From an uncultured Clostridia bacterium (lineage in GTDB: Bacteria > Bacillota > Clostridia > Christensenellales > Borkfalkiaceae), in the NCBI GenBank assembly GCA_934271265.1, contig CAKQRE010000003.1:124001-188000 (forward strand): a stretch of DNA of 64,000 nt. Reading direction: 5' to 3'. A program made the translations under genes and the position numbers. This document shows positions 1 through 8,499 of this stretch, piece after piece (within the stretch, counting starts at the first letter, position 1; every line of letters starts with the position of its first letter). The notes beneath the pieces are model-generated. The model did no database searches, was not told where the DNA came from, and was given only the letters and a program-made list of their open reading frames with translations.

Positions 1-1273
1 CGAATCCCATATAAGAACCTATTTCCGATCCGACGTACCGACGATAGGTGGCGGGCGTCCAGCAATCGAGGAATTCCAGGCTTCCCTTCAGCGAAGGGAA
101 GCTTTTTTCGATCCTTTCCGTCGTCCGAAGGACCAGTTTTTCTTTTTCCTCGCGGTAGGCGTCCGGAGATCTGCGAAGGGAGATCCAGCGTTCCGCCTGC
201 ATTTCAAGACAGAATACCATGGTCTGCACGACCGTGTAACCCTGAGGGGCGAAATCTTTCTCAAAGGAAAATTCCCGCACGAGCAGGGGCATGTTTTCCG
301 TTCCGTCCGACGGAAGCACGGCTTCTCCGCGGAAAGGGAGATTTTCCGTTTTGCAGGCAAAGGCGCACTGAACGCTTGAAAAACGGCGCATACGGCGATC
401 GCTATACAGCGCGGCGAGTTTTTTCGGCAGCGGCATGCCGATCAGTATGGGAAACGCAACGGCGGGATCTGTCGAAACGAGAAGATAATCAAAGGAGATC
501 CGTTCTCCGTTTTTAAGGAGCAGGGAGCGGGCTTTTTCTTCTTTCACGTCGATCCGCACGACTTCCGAGGAAAGGCGAAGTTCTCCGCCGAGGGATATAA
601 ACCGATCCGCCATACGCCGCGCCGCGCATAGCGAGCCCCCGGCGGGAACGTCGGCGTTTTTTCCGCAGAAATGAGCAAAAACGGCGATCAGTCCGAGTGC
701 GCCGAACGAATCGGTCAGAACGGACGAGAAAAATTTTTGCAGAAGAGGATCGTGAAACCTGCGGGACAGATCACCCGTCGTCATGGCGAAATAGCGAAGG
801 AGCAGGGGAGTAAGTAAAACGTCTTTCGGGGAAAGTTTCTCGTTTCCGCCTTCCCCGGCGATCCCGGAAAGCCCCTGAACGATCCCGATCGCCGAGATCA
901 GGCGGAAGATCTCCTTTTCGTCTCTCGGCGACCTTGCGAGCATTCTTTTTGCAAATTCGGAGAGATCTCTCGGAAGCCCGAATCTTTCGCCGCGGTAAAA
1001 ACAAGTGAAAAGCTCTTCCCGATAAACGAGTTTTTCCCGTTCGGGAAGGATCCCGAGCTCTTTCCAGGTTCTGTAAAGGGAAGAAGCGGGGTTGGTTCCC
1101 GTAAGCCAATGAATACAGTTGTCGATCGTAAAGCCGTTTCGTTGCCAGCCCGTAAGATTACCGCCGGCAACGGCGTGCTTTTCGAGAACGGTCACGTCGT
1201 ATCCTTCTTTTCTTGCATAAATTCCGGCGGAAAGCCCGCTTACGCCTCCGCCTACGATCACGATTTTCGTCAT
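1..1273 (-). CDS. FAD-dependent phytoene desaturase-like oxidoreductase (3' end outside window)
   Basis: The reading frame is open from an ATG at 1273 down to the window edge (424 codons), so the C-terminus is missing. The first ~35 residues form a Rossmann dinucleotide-binding motif (IVGGGVSGLSAG, then a Glu ending the second strand in VTVLEK), followed by the GGNLTGW segment typical of the CrtI/phytoene-desaturase and all-trans-retinol-saturase-like family. Near the window edge the family C-terminal signature TPATYRRYVGSEIGSYMG appears, so only a short tail should be missing. A RBS (GAAAGGATAGCT) precedes the ATG. The protein should bind FAD and oxidise or isomerise a hydrophobic substrate; the substrate cannot be told from sequence, and no carotenoid genes are nearby. 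The family is seen directly; the role is unknown. Confidence 0.85.
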   Translation of the reverse strand, partial: MTKIVIVGGGVSGLSAGIYARKEGYDVTVLEKHAVAGGNLTGWQRNGFTIDNCIHWLTGTNPASSLYRTWKELGILPEREKLVYREELFTCFYRGERFGLPRDLSEFAKRMLARSPRDEKEIFRLISAIGIVQGLSGIAGEGGNEKLSPKDVLLTPLLLRYFAMTTGDLSRRFHDPLLQKFFSSVLTDSFGALGLIAVFAHFCGKNADVPAGGSLCAARRMADRFISLGGELRLSSEVVRIDVKEEKARSLLLKNGERISFDYLLVSTDPAVAFPILIGMPLPKKLAALYSDRRMRRFSSVQCAFACKTENLPFRGEAVLPSDGTENMPLLVREFSFEKDFAPQGYTVVQTMVFCLEMQAERWISLRRSPDAYREEKEKLVLRTTERIEKSFPSLKGSLEFLDCWTPATYRRYVGSEIGSYMGF

Positions 1274-1345
1274 AGCTATCCTTTCGGGCGGGAAACGGAA
1301 AGTTCGCCCTTTTTCCGTAGTATTGACGAAAAAAGAGTAAAATAA

Positions 1346-1380
1346 ACGCCGTAACCGCGAATTTCTCGTCGTTACGGCGT
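1346..1380 (-). terminator. Hairpin downstream of the zinc-ribbon operon
   Basis: Perfect 10-bp stem ACGCCGTAAC / GTTACGGCGT (1346-1355 with 1371-1380). On the minus strand it is followed by a T-rich but interrupted tract (TTTATTTTACTCTTTTTT), placing a likely intrinsic terminator about 20 bp after the stop of the zinc-ribbon gene ending at 1400 and before the oxidoreductase gene. Confidence 0.6.
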
Positions 1381-1399
1381 GCTTTTTATTGCGTTTCGA

Positions 1400-2884
1400 T
1401 CAGAAATGGTGAGAGGTAAGAACGGGTGCTTCGTCTTCTTCCAGCGTGATCCTCGGTTCCGCGCACTTGCGGGCGATCGTCGAAAGGAGAAGAAGAAGGG
1501 AAACGACGCACGTTATGATCGCGATGGGGAAGGAAACGGAAACTTCCGCAAAGGTACGATTATATGCGTTTTTAAAGGTAACGGAAAGGATGATATCGGC
1601 GGCGAGCAGACCGAGCGAAAGAACAAATGCGATCGCCGCGATCGCGATCTCGTCTCCGCCGTGATTTCTTTTTGCGGAAGAAAGGCACGCCGCGAGGGCG
1701 GGAAGGGCGGCAACCGCCGCCGTGAGCAACGTTCCCGAAAGAACGGACACGTAGAAGAAGATCTGGCGTTGTCCGGAAGAAAGCCTTCCGTCCCAGAATC
1801 CGTTGGCAAAGGAAAGGGCGTAACCGAATTCGCCCGCAGACGAACGACCGGAAAGAAGGATCGCTTCGTTTTTCACGTTATCGACAAACACGTTGATCCG
1901 GGAAAACCCGATAAGGAATACGACGACGAGCGCGAGGAATCCGCAACAACGGGTCCAGGCGTTGTGTACGCGCATTTTCTTCGTCGCCTTTTTTCCGTTT
2001 TTAAGAGAGGTGAAAAAAGCGACGAGCCACAGAACGGCGGGGAACAACATGCCGGCGTAAGCAAATCCGGAAAGAGAAGCGAAGGAGTAAGAATCTCCGC
2101 CGATATCGTTGAAGTTCACAATCAGACGGGAGAATACCATGTTCGCGCAAAGCAGAGAGAATACCGCATAGGAAGAGGGGGCAAGCGCGGGAGCGTCGTC
2201 TTTTTTTGCGAGACAGCGATACATGCGTTTTGCCGCCGCGATCACGGAAATTACGATCGAGATCAGAGAAAGAGAGAGAACGATCGTGATAAATATCTGC
2301 TGCGAGTAAAGGTTCAGCGCGCCGAGCCTCGATTTGTCCGGCAGAAAGGACAGCATTTTCGTAACGTCTGCGAAATTCTGCCCGAAGAAATAGAACACGC
2401 CATTCGTATTTGCGAAAAATTCTTGCAGAAAAGCGGAAAGTTTACTCAGATTTTCTGGTACGGTCAGAGCGCGGTTCCAGGAAAACGATTTGTCTCCCGC
2501 GCCGCCGCCGAACGCGCTGATCATAAACCAACCGAAAAGCGACCAGACGGACGCAAGAAAAGCGAAAACCTCCGATATGTAAAAGGCGTTTCCCTTCCTC
2601 TTCACGACTTTTTCTTTAATGGTCGGTCCGCTCACGTAAGCCGACGCGACGGGAGCGACCGGTTCCTTTTTTTCATTCCGGTTCCTTACGGGCGCAGGCT
2701 CGCCGCACGCGGGGCAGACTTTGCCTTCGAACGTGACGCCGCAGGCAAGGCAGCTCTTTTTTCCGTCGAGACGGGCTCCGCAGATTTCGCAGAAGAACGC
2801 CTCTTCCGGGGCGGGTTCGCCGCACTCCGGGCAGATCTTCTTCTTTTCGTTTTTCGTGTTTTCGGTCTGTTTGATCTGGGTCAT
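1400..2884 (-). CDS. Zinc-ribbon multi-pass membrane protein (paralogue 1)
   Basis: 494 residues. The N-terminal ~65 residues hold paired zinc-ribbon modules: CPECGEPAPEEAFFCEICG, then CLACGVTFEGKVCPACG, four CxxC knuckles in all. A polar linker follows, then several long hydrophobic segments (from roughly residue 95 to 480) that should be membrane helices. Such zinc-ribbon plus transmembrane proteins are common in Clostridia and have no established function. The gene lies 37 bp downstream of its paralogue at 2922-4364 on the same strand, so both are probably one transcript. RBS-like AAAGGACTT precedes the ATG. An overlapping plus-strand frame of similar length is a shadow: it has no domain and the Cys knuckles are on this strand. 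Confidence 0.8.
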   Translation of the reverse strand: MTQIKQTENTKNEKKKICPECGEPAPEEAFFCEICGARLDGKKSCLACGVTFEGKVCPACGEPAPVRNRNEKKEPVAPVASAYVSGPTIKEKVVKRKGNAFYISEVFAFLASVWSLFGWFMISAFGGGAGDKSFSWNRALTVPENLSKLSAFLQEFFANTNGVFYFFGQNFADVTKMLSFLPDKSRLGALNLYSQQIFITIVLSLSLISIVISVIAAAKRMYRCLAKKDDAPALAPSSYAVFSLLCANMVFSRLIVNFNDIGGDSYSFASLSGFAYAGMLFPAVLWLVAFFTSLKNGKKATKKMRVHNAWTRCCGFLALVVVFLIGFSRINVFVDNVKNEAILLSGRSSAGEFGYALSFANGFWDGRLSSGQRQIFFYVSVLSGTLLTAAVAALPALAACLSSAKRNHGGDEIAIAAIAFVLSLGLLAADIILSVTFKNAYNRTFAEVSVSFPIAIITCVVSLLLLLSTIARKCAEPRITLEEDEAPVLTSHHF

Positions 2885-2921
2885 AAATAAGTCCTTTTAT
2901 TCTAAGTAAAAAATAGTTTTA

Positions 2922-4364
2922 TCAGTCGGTTTCCGCCGCCGTTTCGATCCGCAACGCGGCATGATGAAGAATCGCGGCAAGAAGGGATAACAGGGAGAAT
3001 ACGACGAGTACGATCGCTCCGGCAATGCTTATTTTACAGTCCGCCGAGGATAATATTTCCGTCGTTTTTGCGTTTGGAACGATAAGGATATATCCCGCAA
3101 GAAGGAATGCGGACAACGCGAAGATCACCGCCGAAGAGAAAACGGAAGATTTCTTCCGGCTTTCTTTCAGGAGACCGACGAGTCTCGCCACGGAGATCGC
3201 AACGACGATCAGAGAAGCCGTTACGGCAACCGTCGCGCCGATCAGAATGAATACGTGTTCCTGCGGAATATCGTAAGTAGTAGCCGTGCCCGCCGTAAAC
3301 ACGGTCGACCAGACCGTCTCCGAGGCGGAGATCTTTACGGCGCCGGAACTCCCGTCGGACATTTTTACGGTAAATAAAACGTTTCCCGCAAGAATCGCCG
3401 TAACGAGAGTCAGCGCAACGCACAGCGCGGCGGACAGCTTTCTTGCGATCAGATGATGGGACGGGTGTTTTTTCACGTTGCAGGCAAGTCTTCCGAGAAC
3501 GGCGAGCCCCGTCAGAACGGACGAAAAGACGATGCCGACGACGGCAGGCGCGGTGAGACAGGTCTGCACGCTCGCAAAAGTCGATCCCGAGCGTATTTTC
3601 AGATTCAGACCGCTTAAGCGAAGGAGAGCGACGCTTCCGAAAAGGAAGGAGAAAACGGTCGCAAGCGCGAAGGGGAAGAAATTATCTTCTCTTCCGTACA
3701 ACAGGTTTTTTACCACTTTGACCGCCGTGATCGCGCCGAACGCGACGACGGATAACAGGGTAACGCCTGCAACGACCGCCGAAAGCACGGTTTGCACCCA
3801 TACCGCCGCGGAATAAGCTCCGTCATAGGAAGAAAGGGAAGCGAGGAGAGATTTCGCGTCCTCGAAGGATTCGTAGAAAAAGTACCAGATCGATTCTTTT
3901 TCGGCGGAAACGCCGAGCTCTTCCAGAAGACCGGTGAACTGTCGTTCGTTTCCGACGACCTTGAATTTCAGTCCGATCAGGAAAACGAAAACGAAAGCGA
4001 ATAACGCGCCCGCCGCCGCTACGTAGCCGGAAAGGGTAAACGTGAACCTTCTGGCTTTTTCGCACCGCACCTTTTTAACCGCGGGATCTGCGGAGGTGTT
4101 TGCGGTTTGTTTTGAAGAATCCGTTGTCTGCCGGTAACCGGAATTTGCGTCATAGTTCGGGCAGGGTTCGGTGTCGGAAGTGTTTTTGCCGGTCGTCTCC
4201 CGGTTGCGGAGATCCGCACCGCAGTTCTGACAGAAGCAACCGTCTTCCGGTGTGAGTTTACCGCAGTCCGGGCATACGACCTTTCCGTCGAGCCGTTTTC
4301 CGCATTGTTTACAGAAAACGGCGTCCGCCTCGTTTTCCGTATGGCAGTTGTTACAAACGATCAT
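2922..4364 (-). CDS. Zinc-ribbon multi-pass membrane protein (paralogue 2)
   Basis: 480 residues. It opens with CNNCHTENEADAVFCKQCG and CPDCGKLTPEDGCFCQNCG, two zinc ribbons of the double-zinc-ribbon type, then a Ser/Thr-rich linker to about residue 100 and several transmembrane stretches. It shares architecture and length with the next gene downstream (1400-2884), indicating a tandem duplication. A strong promoter sits at 4435-4463 on the minus strand. Likely an envelope protein with a cytoplasmic zinc-binding head; the orientation and function are not known. Confidence 0.8.
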   Translation of the reverse strand: MIVCNNCHTENEADAVFCKQCGKRLDGKVVCPDCGKLTPEDGCFCQNCGADLRNRETTGKNTSDTEPCPNYDANSGYRQTTDSSKQTANTSADPAVKKVRCEKARRFTFTLSGYVAAAGALFAFVFVFLIGLKFKVVGNERQFTGLLEELGVSAEKESIWYFFYESFEDAKSLLASLSSYDGAYSAAVWVQTVLSAVVAGVTLLSVVAFGAITAVKVVKNLLYGREDNFFPFALATVFSFLFGSVALLRLSGLNLKIRSGSTFASVQTCLTAPAVVGIVFSSVLTGLAVLGRLACNVKKHPSHHLIARKLSAALCVALTLVTAILAGNVLFTVKMSDGSSGAVKISASETVWSTVFTAGTATTYDIPQEHVFILIGATVAVTASLIVVAISVARLVGLLKESRKKSSVFSSAVIFALSAFLLAGYILIVPNAKTTEILSSADCKISIAGAIVLVVFSLLSLLAAILHHAALRIETAAETD

Positions 4365-4434
4365 GTGTATTTCCTCCCTTTTTGCCTGTTAAGGCTTCGT
4401 TGTTTTTTCCGGATCTTCCGGAACGATTGAAAAT

Positions 4435-4463
4435 ATTTTATCACAAAACCGGTTTCAAGTCAA
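4435..4463 (-). promoter_or_regulatory. Sigma-A promoter for the zinc-ribbon pair
   Basis: On the minus strand TTGACT (4463-4458), a 17-bp spacer and TAAAAT (4440-4435), about 70 bp before the ATG at 4364. Confidence 0.7.
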
Positions 4464-4573
4464 TAAAATATCGTCGATCTGCAAAATATATAAGAAAAAC
4501 GGCAGTCGCGGAGGGTGCGGATCTGCGGCTCGTTCCGTCCGCAAGAAAAATTTCGGAAATTTTTATCAAACGG

Positions 4574-4602
4574 TTGACGGAAAAAGAGGAAAGTGGTAAA
4601 AT
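4574..4602 (+). promoter_or_regulatory. Promoter of thrS
   Basis: TTGACG (4574-4579), 17-bp spacer, TAAAAT (4597-4602). The start of transcription would fall near 4609, exactly where the T-box stem I begins. Confidence 0.75.
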
Positions 4603-4608
4603 AAAAGT

Positions 4609-4904
4609 ACAGGCTGAGAAGGAAAGAGTAGGTTTTTCGGAGCGCTCACAGAGAAGGGATCCTGCCGCACGGCGGCAAGGCTGAGAGATCCCGGCAGAGG
4701 AAAAACGCGAAGACCGTTCCGGAGCCGCGCGCCGAGCGGACGAGAGATCGCCCCCGTAAGCGTCGCCGTGAATCCGCGTCAGAGAACAAGGTTGCCGAAG
4801 AAAGGTTTTCTTCCGGGAGCCGGAGTGAGAAATCAAGGTGGAACCGCGCGAGAATCCGCGCCCTTGACGAAACGGTTTTTTTCCGTCTCGCCGGGGGCTT
4901 TTTT
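4609..4904 (+). promoter_or_regulatory. T-box riboswitch (threonine) with attenuator
   Basis: All main parts of a T-box leader can be traced. The stem I base pairs GGCT (4612-4615) with AGCC (4723-4726) and GGAA (4621-4624) with TTCC (4717-4720). The specifier loop has AGTA (4627-4630) opposite GAA (4709-4711), the S-turn signature, and the next helix pairs GTTTTTC (4632-4638) with GAAAAAC (4700-4706). The codon after the GAA is ACC (4713-4715), a threonine codon followed by a purine, as expected for thrS. The T-box sequence AAGGTGGAACCGCG lies at 4835-4848. The terminator stem runs 4860-4898 with a T run to 4904. Uncharged tRNA-Thr should stabilise the antiterminator and turn on thrS. Confidence 0.93.
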
Positions 4905-4981
4905 GTTTCCGGCGGGACGGTCGGACGAGAGATATTGAAATATCTTTCGATGAAAGACAAAAACGGAGGACATTAGCCGAT

Positions 4982-6745
4982 ATGAAAATTATTTTATCTG
5001 ACGGAACCGTTACCGAGTGCGCCGCGGAAGACGAGCTTCACGTGTTGCGCCATTCCTGCGCCCATCTGATGGCGCAGGCGATCAAGCACCTTTATCCGCA
5101 GGCGAAATTCGCCTACGGCCCCGCAAACGAAAAGGGCTTTTATTATGACGTCGATTTCGGCGACACCGCCCCGACGGAAGAAGACCTGCCCGCGATCGAA
5201 GCGGAAATGAAGAAGATCGCGAAAGAGAATCTGCCGATCCGCCCGTTCACCCTTTCCCGGGAAGAGGCGATCGCGCTGATGAAGAGCGAAGGGCAGGACT
5301 ATAAAGTGGAGCACATCGGGGATCTTCCCGAAGACGCCGTGATCTCCTTCTACAAGCAGGGCGATTATACGGATATGTGCGTCGGTCCCCACGTTACTTC
5401 GACCAAGGCGCTGAAGGCGTTTCGCCTGAACGCGATCTCGGGGGCGTACTGGAAGAACGACAGCAACAATAAAATGCTCACCCGTATCAAGGGTATCGCG
5501 TTCGGCACGAAAGAAGAACTTGCGGAATACGAAAAAATGCAGGAAGAGGCGAAAAAACGCGATCACCGCAAGATCGGCAAGGAAATGGAGCTGTTTATGC
5601 TGAGAGACGAAGCTCCCGGCTTCCCGTTCTTCCTTCCCAACGGCATGGTGATCAAAAACGCCCTGATCGATTACTGGAGAGAGATCCACCGCAACGCGGG
5701 TTACGTGGAGGTTTCCACCCCGCTCATCATGAATCGTCGGCTCTGGGAGACGAGCGGACACTGGGATCACTATAAAGACAATATGTACTCCACGATCATC
5801 GACGACGAGATCTACTGCATCAAGCCGATGAACTGCCCGGGCGGCGTGCTGGTATACAAGAATAAGCCGCACAGCTACCGGGATCTTCCCATGCGCGTGG
5901 GCGAACTCGGCATCGTGCACCGCCACGAACTCAAAGGGGCTTTGCACGGGCTTTTCCGCGTGCGTTGCTTCACGCAGGACGACGCGCATATCTTCATGAG
6001 AAAAGATCAGATCACGGACGAGATCGTCTCTGTCGTACACCTGATCAATTCCGTTTACGAAAAATTCGGCTTCCGTTATCAGGTGGAACTTTCCACCCGT
6101 CCGGAAAACAGTATGGGTAGCGACGAGGAGTGGGAAGCCGCGACGAACGGGCTTATCACCGCGCTTGAAAAACTCGGGCTTCCGTACACGGTGAACGAAG
6201 GCGACGGCGCGTTTTACGGTCCGAAGATCGACTTCCACCTCGAAGACAGTATCGGAAGGACCTGGCAGTGCGGTACCATTCAGCTCGACTTCCAGATGCC
6301 GAGAAACTTCGGGCTCGAATACGTGGACGAAAAGGGCGAGAAACAGAGACCGATCATGGTGCACCGCGTGTGCTTCGGGTCGATCGAACGTTTCATCGGC
6401 GTTTTAACGGAACATTTCGCAGGCAAATTCCCCGTATGGCTCTCGCCCGTCCAGGTGAAGGTCCTTCTCGTGTCGGATAAATTCACGGCATACGGCGATC
6501 GGGTCTACAACGCGCTGAAAGCCGCGGGCATCCGCGTGGAAAAGGGAGATTGCAACGAGAAGATCGGCTATCAGATCCGCCGTGCGCAAATGGAAGAAAG
6601 AGTGCCCTATATGTTGATTATCGGGCAAAAAGAAGAGGATGACGGCGTTGTTTCCGTTCGTCTTCGCGATACGAACGAAACGATTTCCTGCGGGCTTGAA
6701 GAGTTCGTGGAAAGAGTTGTGAAAGAAAACAAAGAAAGAGCGTAA
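4982..6745 (+). CDS. thrS: Threonine--tRNA ligase, lacking most of the TGS domain
   Basis: 587 residues. Class II synthetase that charges tRNA-Thr. The editing domain starts almost at once (HSCAH at residues 24-28, the HxxxH motif, with CVGPH near residue 135), then the catalytic core: MNCPGGV (zinc Cys), the motif 2 loop region RCFTQDDAHIF, and MVHRVCFGSIERF (zinc His and motif 3), then a C-terminal anticodon-binding domain. Typical ThrRS is about 640 residues with a ~60-residue N-terminal TGS domain; here only ~18 residues precede the editing domain. RBS GGAGG lies before this ATG and no upstream in-frame extension is needed. Expression is controlled by the T-box at 4609-4904. Confidence 0.97.
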   Translation: MKIILSDGTVTECAAEDELHVLRHSCAHLMAQAIKHLYPQAKFAYGPANEKGFYYDVDFGDTAPTEEDLPAIEAEMKKIAKENLPIRPFTLSREEAIALMKSEGQDYKVEHIGDLPEDAVISFYKQGDYTDMCVGPHVTSTKALKAFRLNAISGAYWKNDSNNKMLTRIKGIAFGTKEELAEYEKMQEEAKKRDHRKIGKEMELFMLRDEAPGFPFFLPNGMVIKNALIDYWREIHRNAGYVEVSTPLIMNRRLWETSGHWDHYKDNMYSTIIDDEIYCIKPMNCPGGVLVYKNKPHSYRDLPMRVGELGIVHRHELKGALHGLFRVRCFTQDDAHIFMRKDQITDEIVSVVHLINSVYEKFGFRYQVELSTRPENSMGSDEEWEAATNGLITALEKLGLPYTVNEGDGAFYGPKIDFHLEDSIGRTWQCGTIQLDFQMPRNFGLEYVDEKGEKQRPIMVHRVCFGSIERFIGVLTEHFAGKFPVWLSPVQVKVLLVSDKFTAYGDRVYNALKAAGIRVEKGDCNEKIGYQIRRAQMEERVPYMLIIGQKEEDDGVVSVRLRDTNETISCGLEEFVERVVKENKERA

Positions 6746-6758
6746 GCTCCGTCGGGAC

Positions 6759-6818
6759 GTGCCGGTCGTATTGCCGGGCAAGAATAATACGAACCTTGCC
6801 CGGCATACGTGCCGGCAC
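6759..6818. repeat. REP-like palindromic repeat, copy 1
   Basis: Between thrS and gdhA. Inner stem TGCCGGGCAAG (6772-6782) / CTTGCCCGGCA (6795-6805) with loop AATAATACGAAC, flanked by an outer GTGCCGG / CCGGCAC pairing (6759-6765 with 6812-6818). The same loop and stem design recurs at 34151-34184 with a compensated base pair. There is no T run on the plus strand, so it does not look like a simple thrS terminator. Confidence 0.75.
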
Positions 6819-6851
6819 TCCTTATAAACGAAAAAGGACAGGTGGCCGGCA

Positions 6852-8120
6852 ATGGAAAACGCAAAAAAGTATAACCCTTACGAAAATTTTCTTTCCGTGC
6901 TTGAGAAAACGGCGGAAAAGATCGGTCTTTCCGAAGAGACGTTAAAGATCCTTTCCTCTCCGGAAAAGCAGATCGACGTGACGCTTGCCGTCCGCATGGA
7001 CGACGGAACGCTCCGCACCTTCCGCGGATACCGTGTGCAGCACAGCTCGCTGAGAGGTCCTTACAAAGGGGGGATCCGCTATCATCAGAACGTCGATATC
7101 GACGAGGTAAAGGCTCTTTCCGCCTGGATGACGATGAAATGCGCCGTTGCGGATATCCCGTACGGCGGCGGAAAAGGCGGTATCTGCGTGGATCCGAAAA
7201 CCCTTTCGAGGGGAGAGCTTGAAAGATTGACCCGCGCTTATGCCGCGGCGATCGCGCCCGACGTGGGACCCCGGAAAGACGTTCCCGCACCGGACGTGAA
7301 CACAAACGGACAGATCATGGCGTGGTTCTGCGACGAGTATTCCAAAACGGCGGGGGCTTTCACGCCCGCTGTGGTAACGGGAAAGCCTCTCGCGCTGGGC
7401 GGAAGCCTCGGCAGAGAGGAAGCGACGGGCAGGGGCGTTATGATCGCCCTTCGCGAGATCCTCGCGAAAAAGGGAGAGAGCCTGAAGGGAAAGACCTTTG
7501 CCGTGCAGGGAAAGGGGAACGTGGGCAGCGTTTCCGCCCTTCTGCTGGAAAGAGAAGGAGCGAAACTCATCGCCGTGTCCGACGGTTCCGGGGCGATCTT
7601 CAACGAAAATGGGATCTCCGCGGAGACGATCCGCGAGTATTCGCTGCGAAAGAAATCTCTGAAGGAATATCCTCTTACGGACGGAACGGTTTTCGTCGCC
7701 GGAAAAGAGGGGAACGAAAAACTGCTTGAAACGGAAGCGGATATCCTCGTGCCCGCCGCGCTCGAAAACCAGATCGACGGCGCGAACGCCGCAAAGATCA
7801 AAGCCCGCTACGTTGCGGAAGGGGCGAACGGCCCCACGACCGCCGAGGCGGACGAGATTCTCGAAAAACGGGGGATCGTCGTCATTCCGGATATCCTTGC
7901 GAACGGCGGCGGCGTGATCGTTTCCTATTTCGAATGGGTGCAGAATCTCGCCGGATTCTACTGGTCGGAAGAAGAGGTGAACGGAAAGCTCGAAGAAAAG
8001 ATGGCTGCTTCTTCCTCGGCGGTATGGAACGCATCCGCGACCTACGGATGTTCTCTCCGCACGGCTGCGTACGCGGTGGCGTTGTCCCGTCTGTCAGAGG
8101 TCGTTTCCCTTTTGAAATAA
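6852..8120 (+). CDS. gdhA: Glutamate dehydrogenase (hexameric Glu/Leu/Phe/Val family)
   Basis: 422 residues, close to the ~424 of B. subtilis RocG/GudB. It interconverts glutamate and 2-oxoglutarate plus ammonium with NAD(P). The substrate-binding part has GPYKGGIRYH near residue 72 and PYGGGKGGI near residue 108 with its catalytic Lys; the coenzyme domain has a Rossmann motif VQGKGNVGS near residue 218. The C-terminal region keeps ANGGGVIVSYFEW. RBS AGGTGG precedes the ATG. It stands alone between thrS and gyrB. The transcript would pass through a MITE-like element (8124-8368) before the terminator at 8388. Cofactor preference is not decided here. Confidence 0.95.
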   Translation: MENAKKYNPYENFLSVLEKTAEKIGLSEETLKILSSPEKQIDVTLAVRMDDGTLRTFRGYRVQHSSLRGPYKGGIRYHQNVDIDEVKALSAWMTMKCAVADIPYGGGKGGICVDPKTLSRGELERLTRAYAAAIAPDVGPRKDVPAPDVNTNGQIMAWFCDEYSKTAGAFTPAVVTGKPLALGGSLGREEATGRGVMIALREILAKKGESLKGKTFAVQGKGNVGSVSALLLEREGAKLIAVSDGSGAIFNENGISAETIREYSLRKKSLKEYPLTDGTVFVAGKEGNEKLLETEADILVPAALENQIDGANAAKIKARYVAEGANGPTTAEADEILEKRGIVVIPDILANGGGVIVSYFEWVQNLAGFYWSEEEVNGKLEEKMAASSSAVWNASATYGCSLRTAAYAVALSRLSEVVSLLK

Positions 8121-8123
8121 AGC

Positions 8124-8368
8124 TAGGCTTAGCATTCGTCATCACTGATTACCTTAAAGGCTTCTTTTCCGCCCTTTTCCCCGATTTCTCTATTGATGTA
8201 CGATCAGGTACTATCGATTTCGAAATCGGGAAAAATCATCGAAAAATAAGCTCTTTAAGGCGCAAGGCGTTTTTACGGGAGAAAAATCGTGTTTTGACAA
8301 TGCAAATGCTCAAAACAATACTTTTTTTTCGCCGTAAAAATAGTTAGTGATGGCGAATGCTAAGCCTA
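8124..8368. mobile_element. MITE-like inverted-repeat element, long copy (245 bp)
   Basis: Ends are near-perfect inverted repeats of about 23-25 bp: left TAGGCTTAGCATTCGTCATC, right end its complement with one change. Both ends finish in TA, which fits a TA target duplication of the IS630/Tc1-mariner type (inference). The interior codes for nothing recognisable. A 73-bp copy with the same termini and the same internal TTCGCCGTAAAAATAGT segment lies at 19017-19089. Confidence 0.8.
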
Positions 8369-8387
8369 CCGAAAGAAAAATTTTCCT

Positions 8388-8422
8388 GCGGGAACGGATG
8401 CCTCCGTTCCCGCGTTTTCTTT
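8388..8422 (+). terminator. gdhA intrinsic terminator
   Basis: Perfect 11-bp stem GCGGGAACGGA / TCCGTTCCCGC (8388-8398 with 8403-8413), loop TGCC, then TTTTCTTTT. It lies ~270 bp after the gdhA stop because the MITE occupies the gap. Confidence 0.85.
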
Positions 8423-8499
8423 TCGGAAAGAAGTTCCCGCCGGTCGTTTTACGGCTGCATTTTTCCTTTGCTCAAAAACCGGAAAATGCCCCGATTCGC

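Noticed and set aside
1379..2890. Plus-strand open frame of ~500 codons opposite the zinc-ribbon gene
   Set aside because: Composition is charged and repetitive with no domain or RBS; the minus strand carries the Cys knuckles and membrane helices.
6746..6851. Simple thrS terminator
   Set aside because: The palindrome has no T run on the plus strand and its sequence recurs elsewhere with compensated changes, so it was called a repeat instead.
8170..8340. Protein or small RNA gene inside the long MITE
   Set aside because: Frames there are short, lack RBS, and the conserved parts are only the inverted ends.
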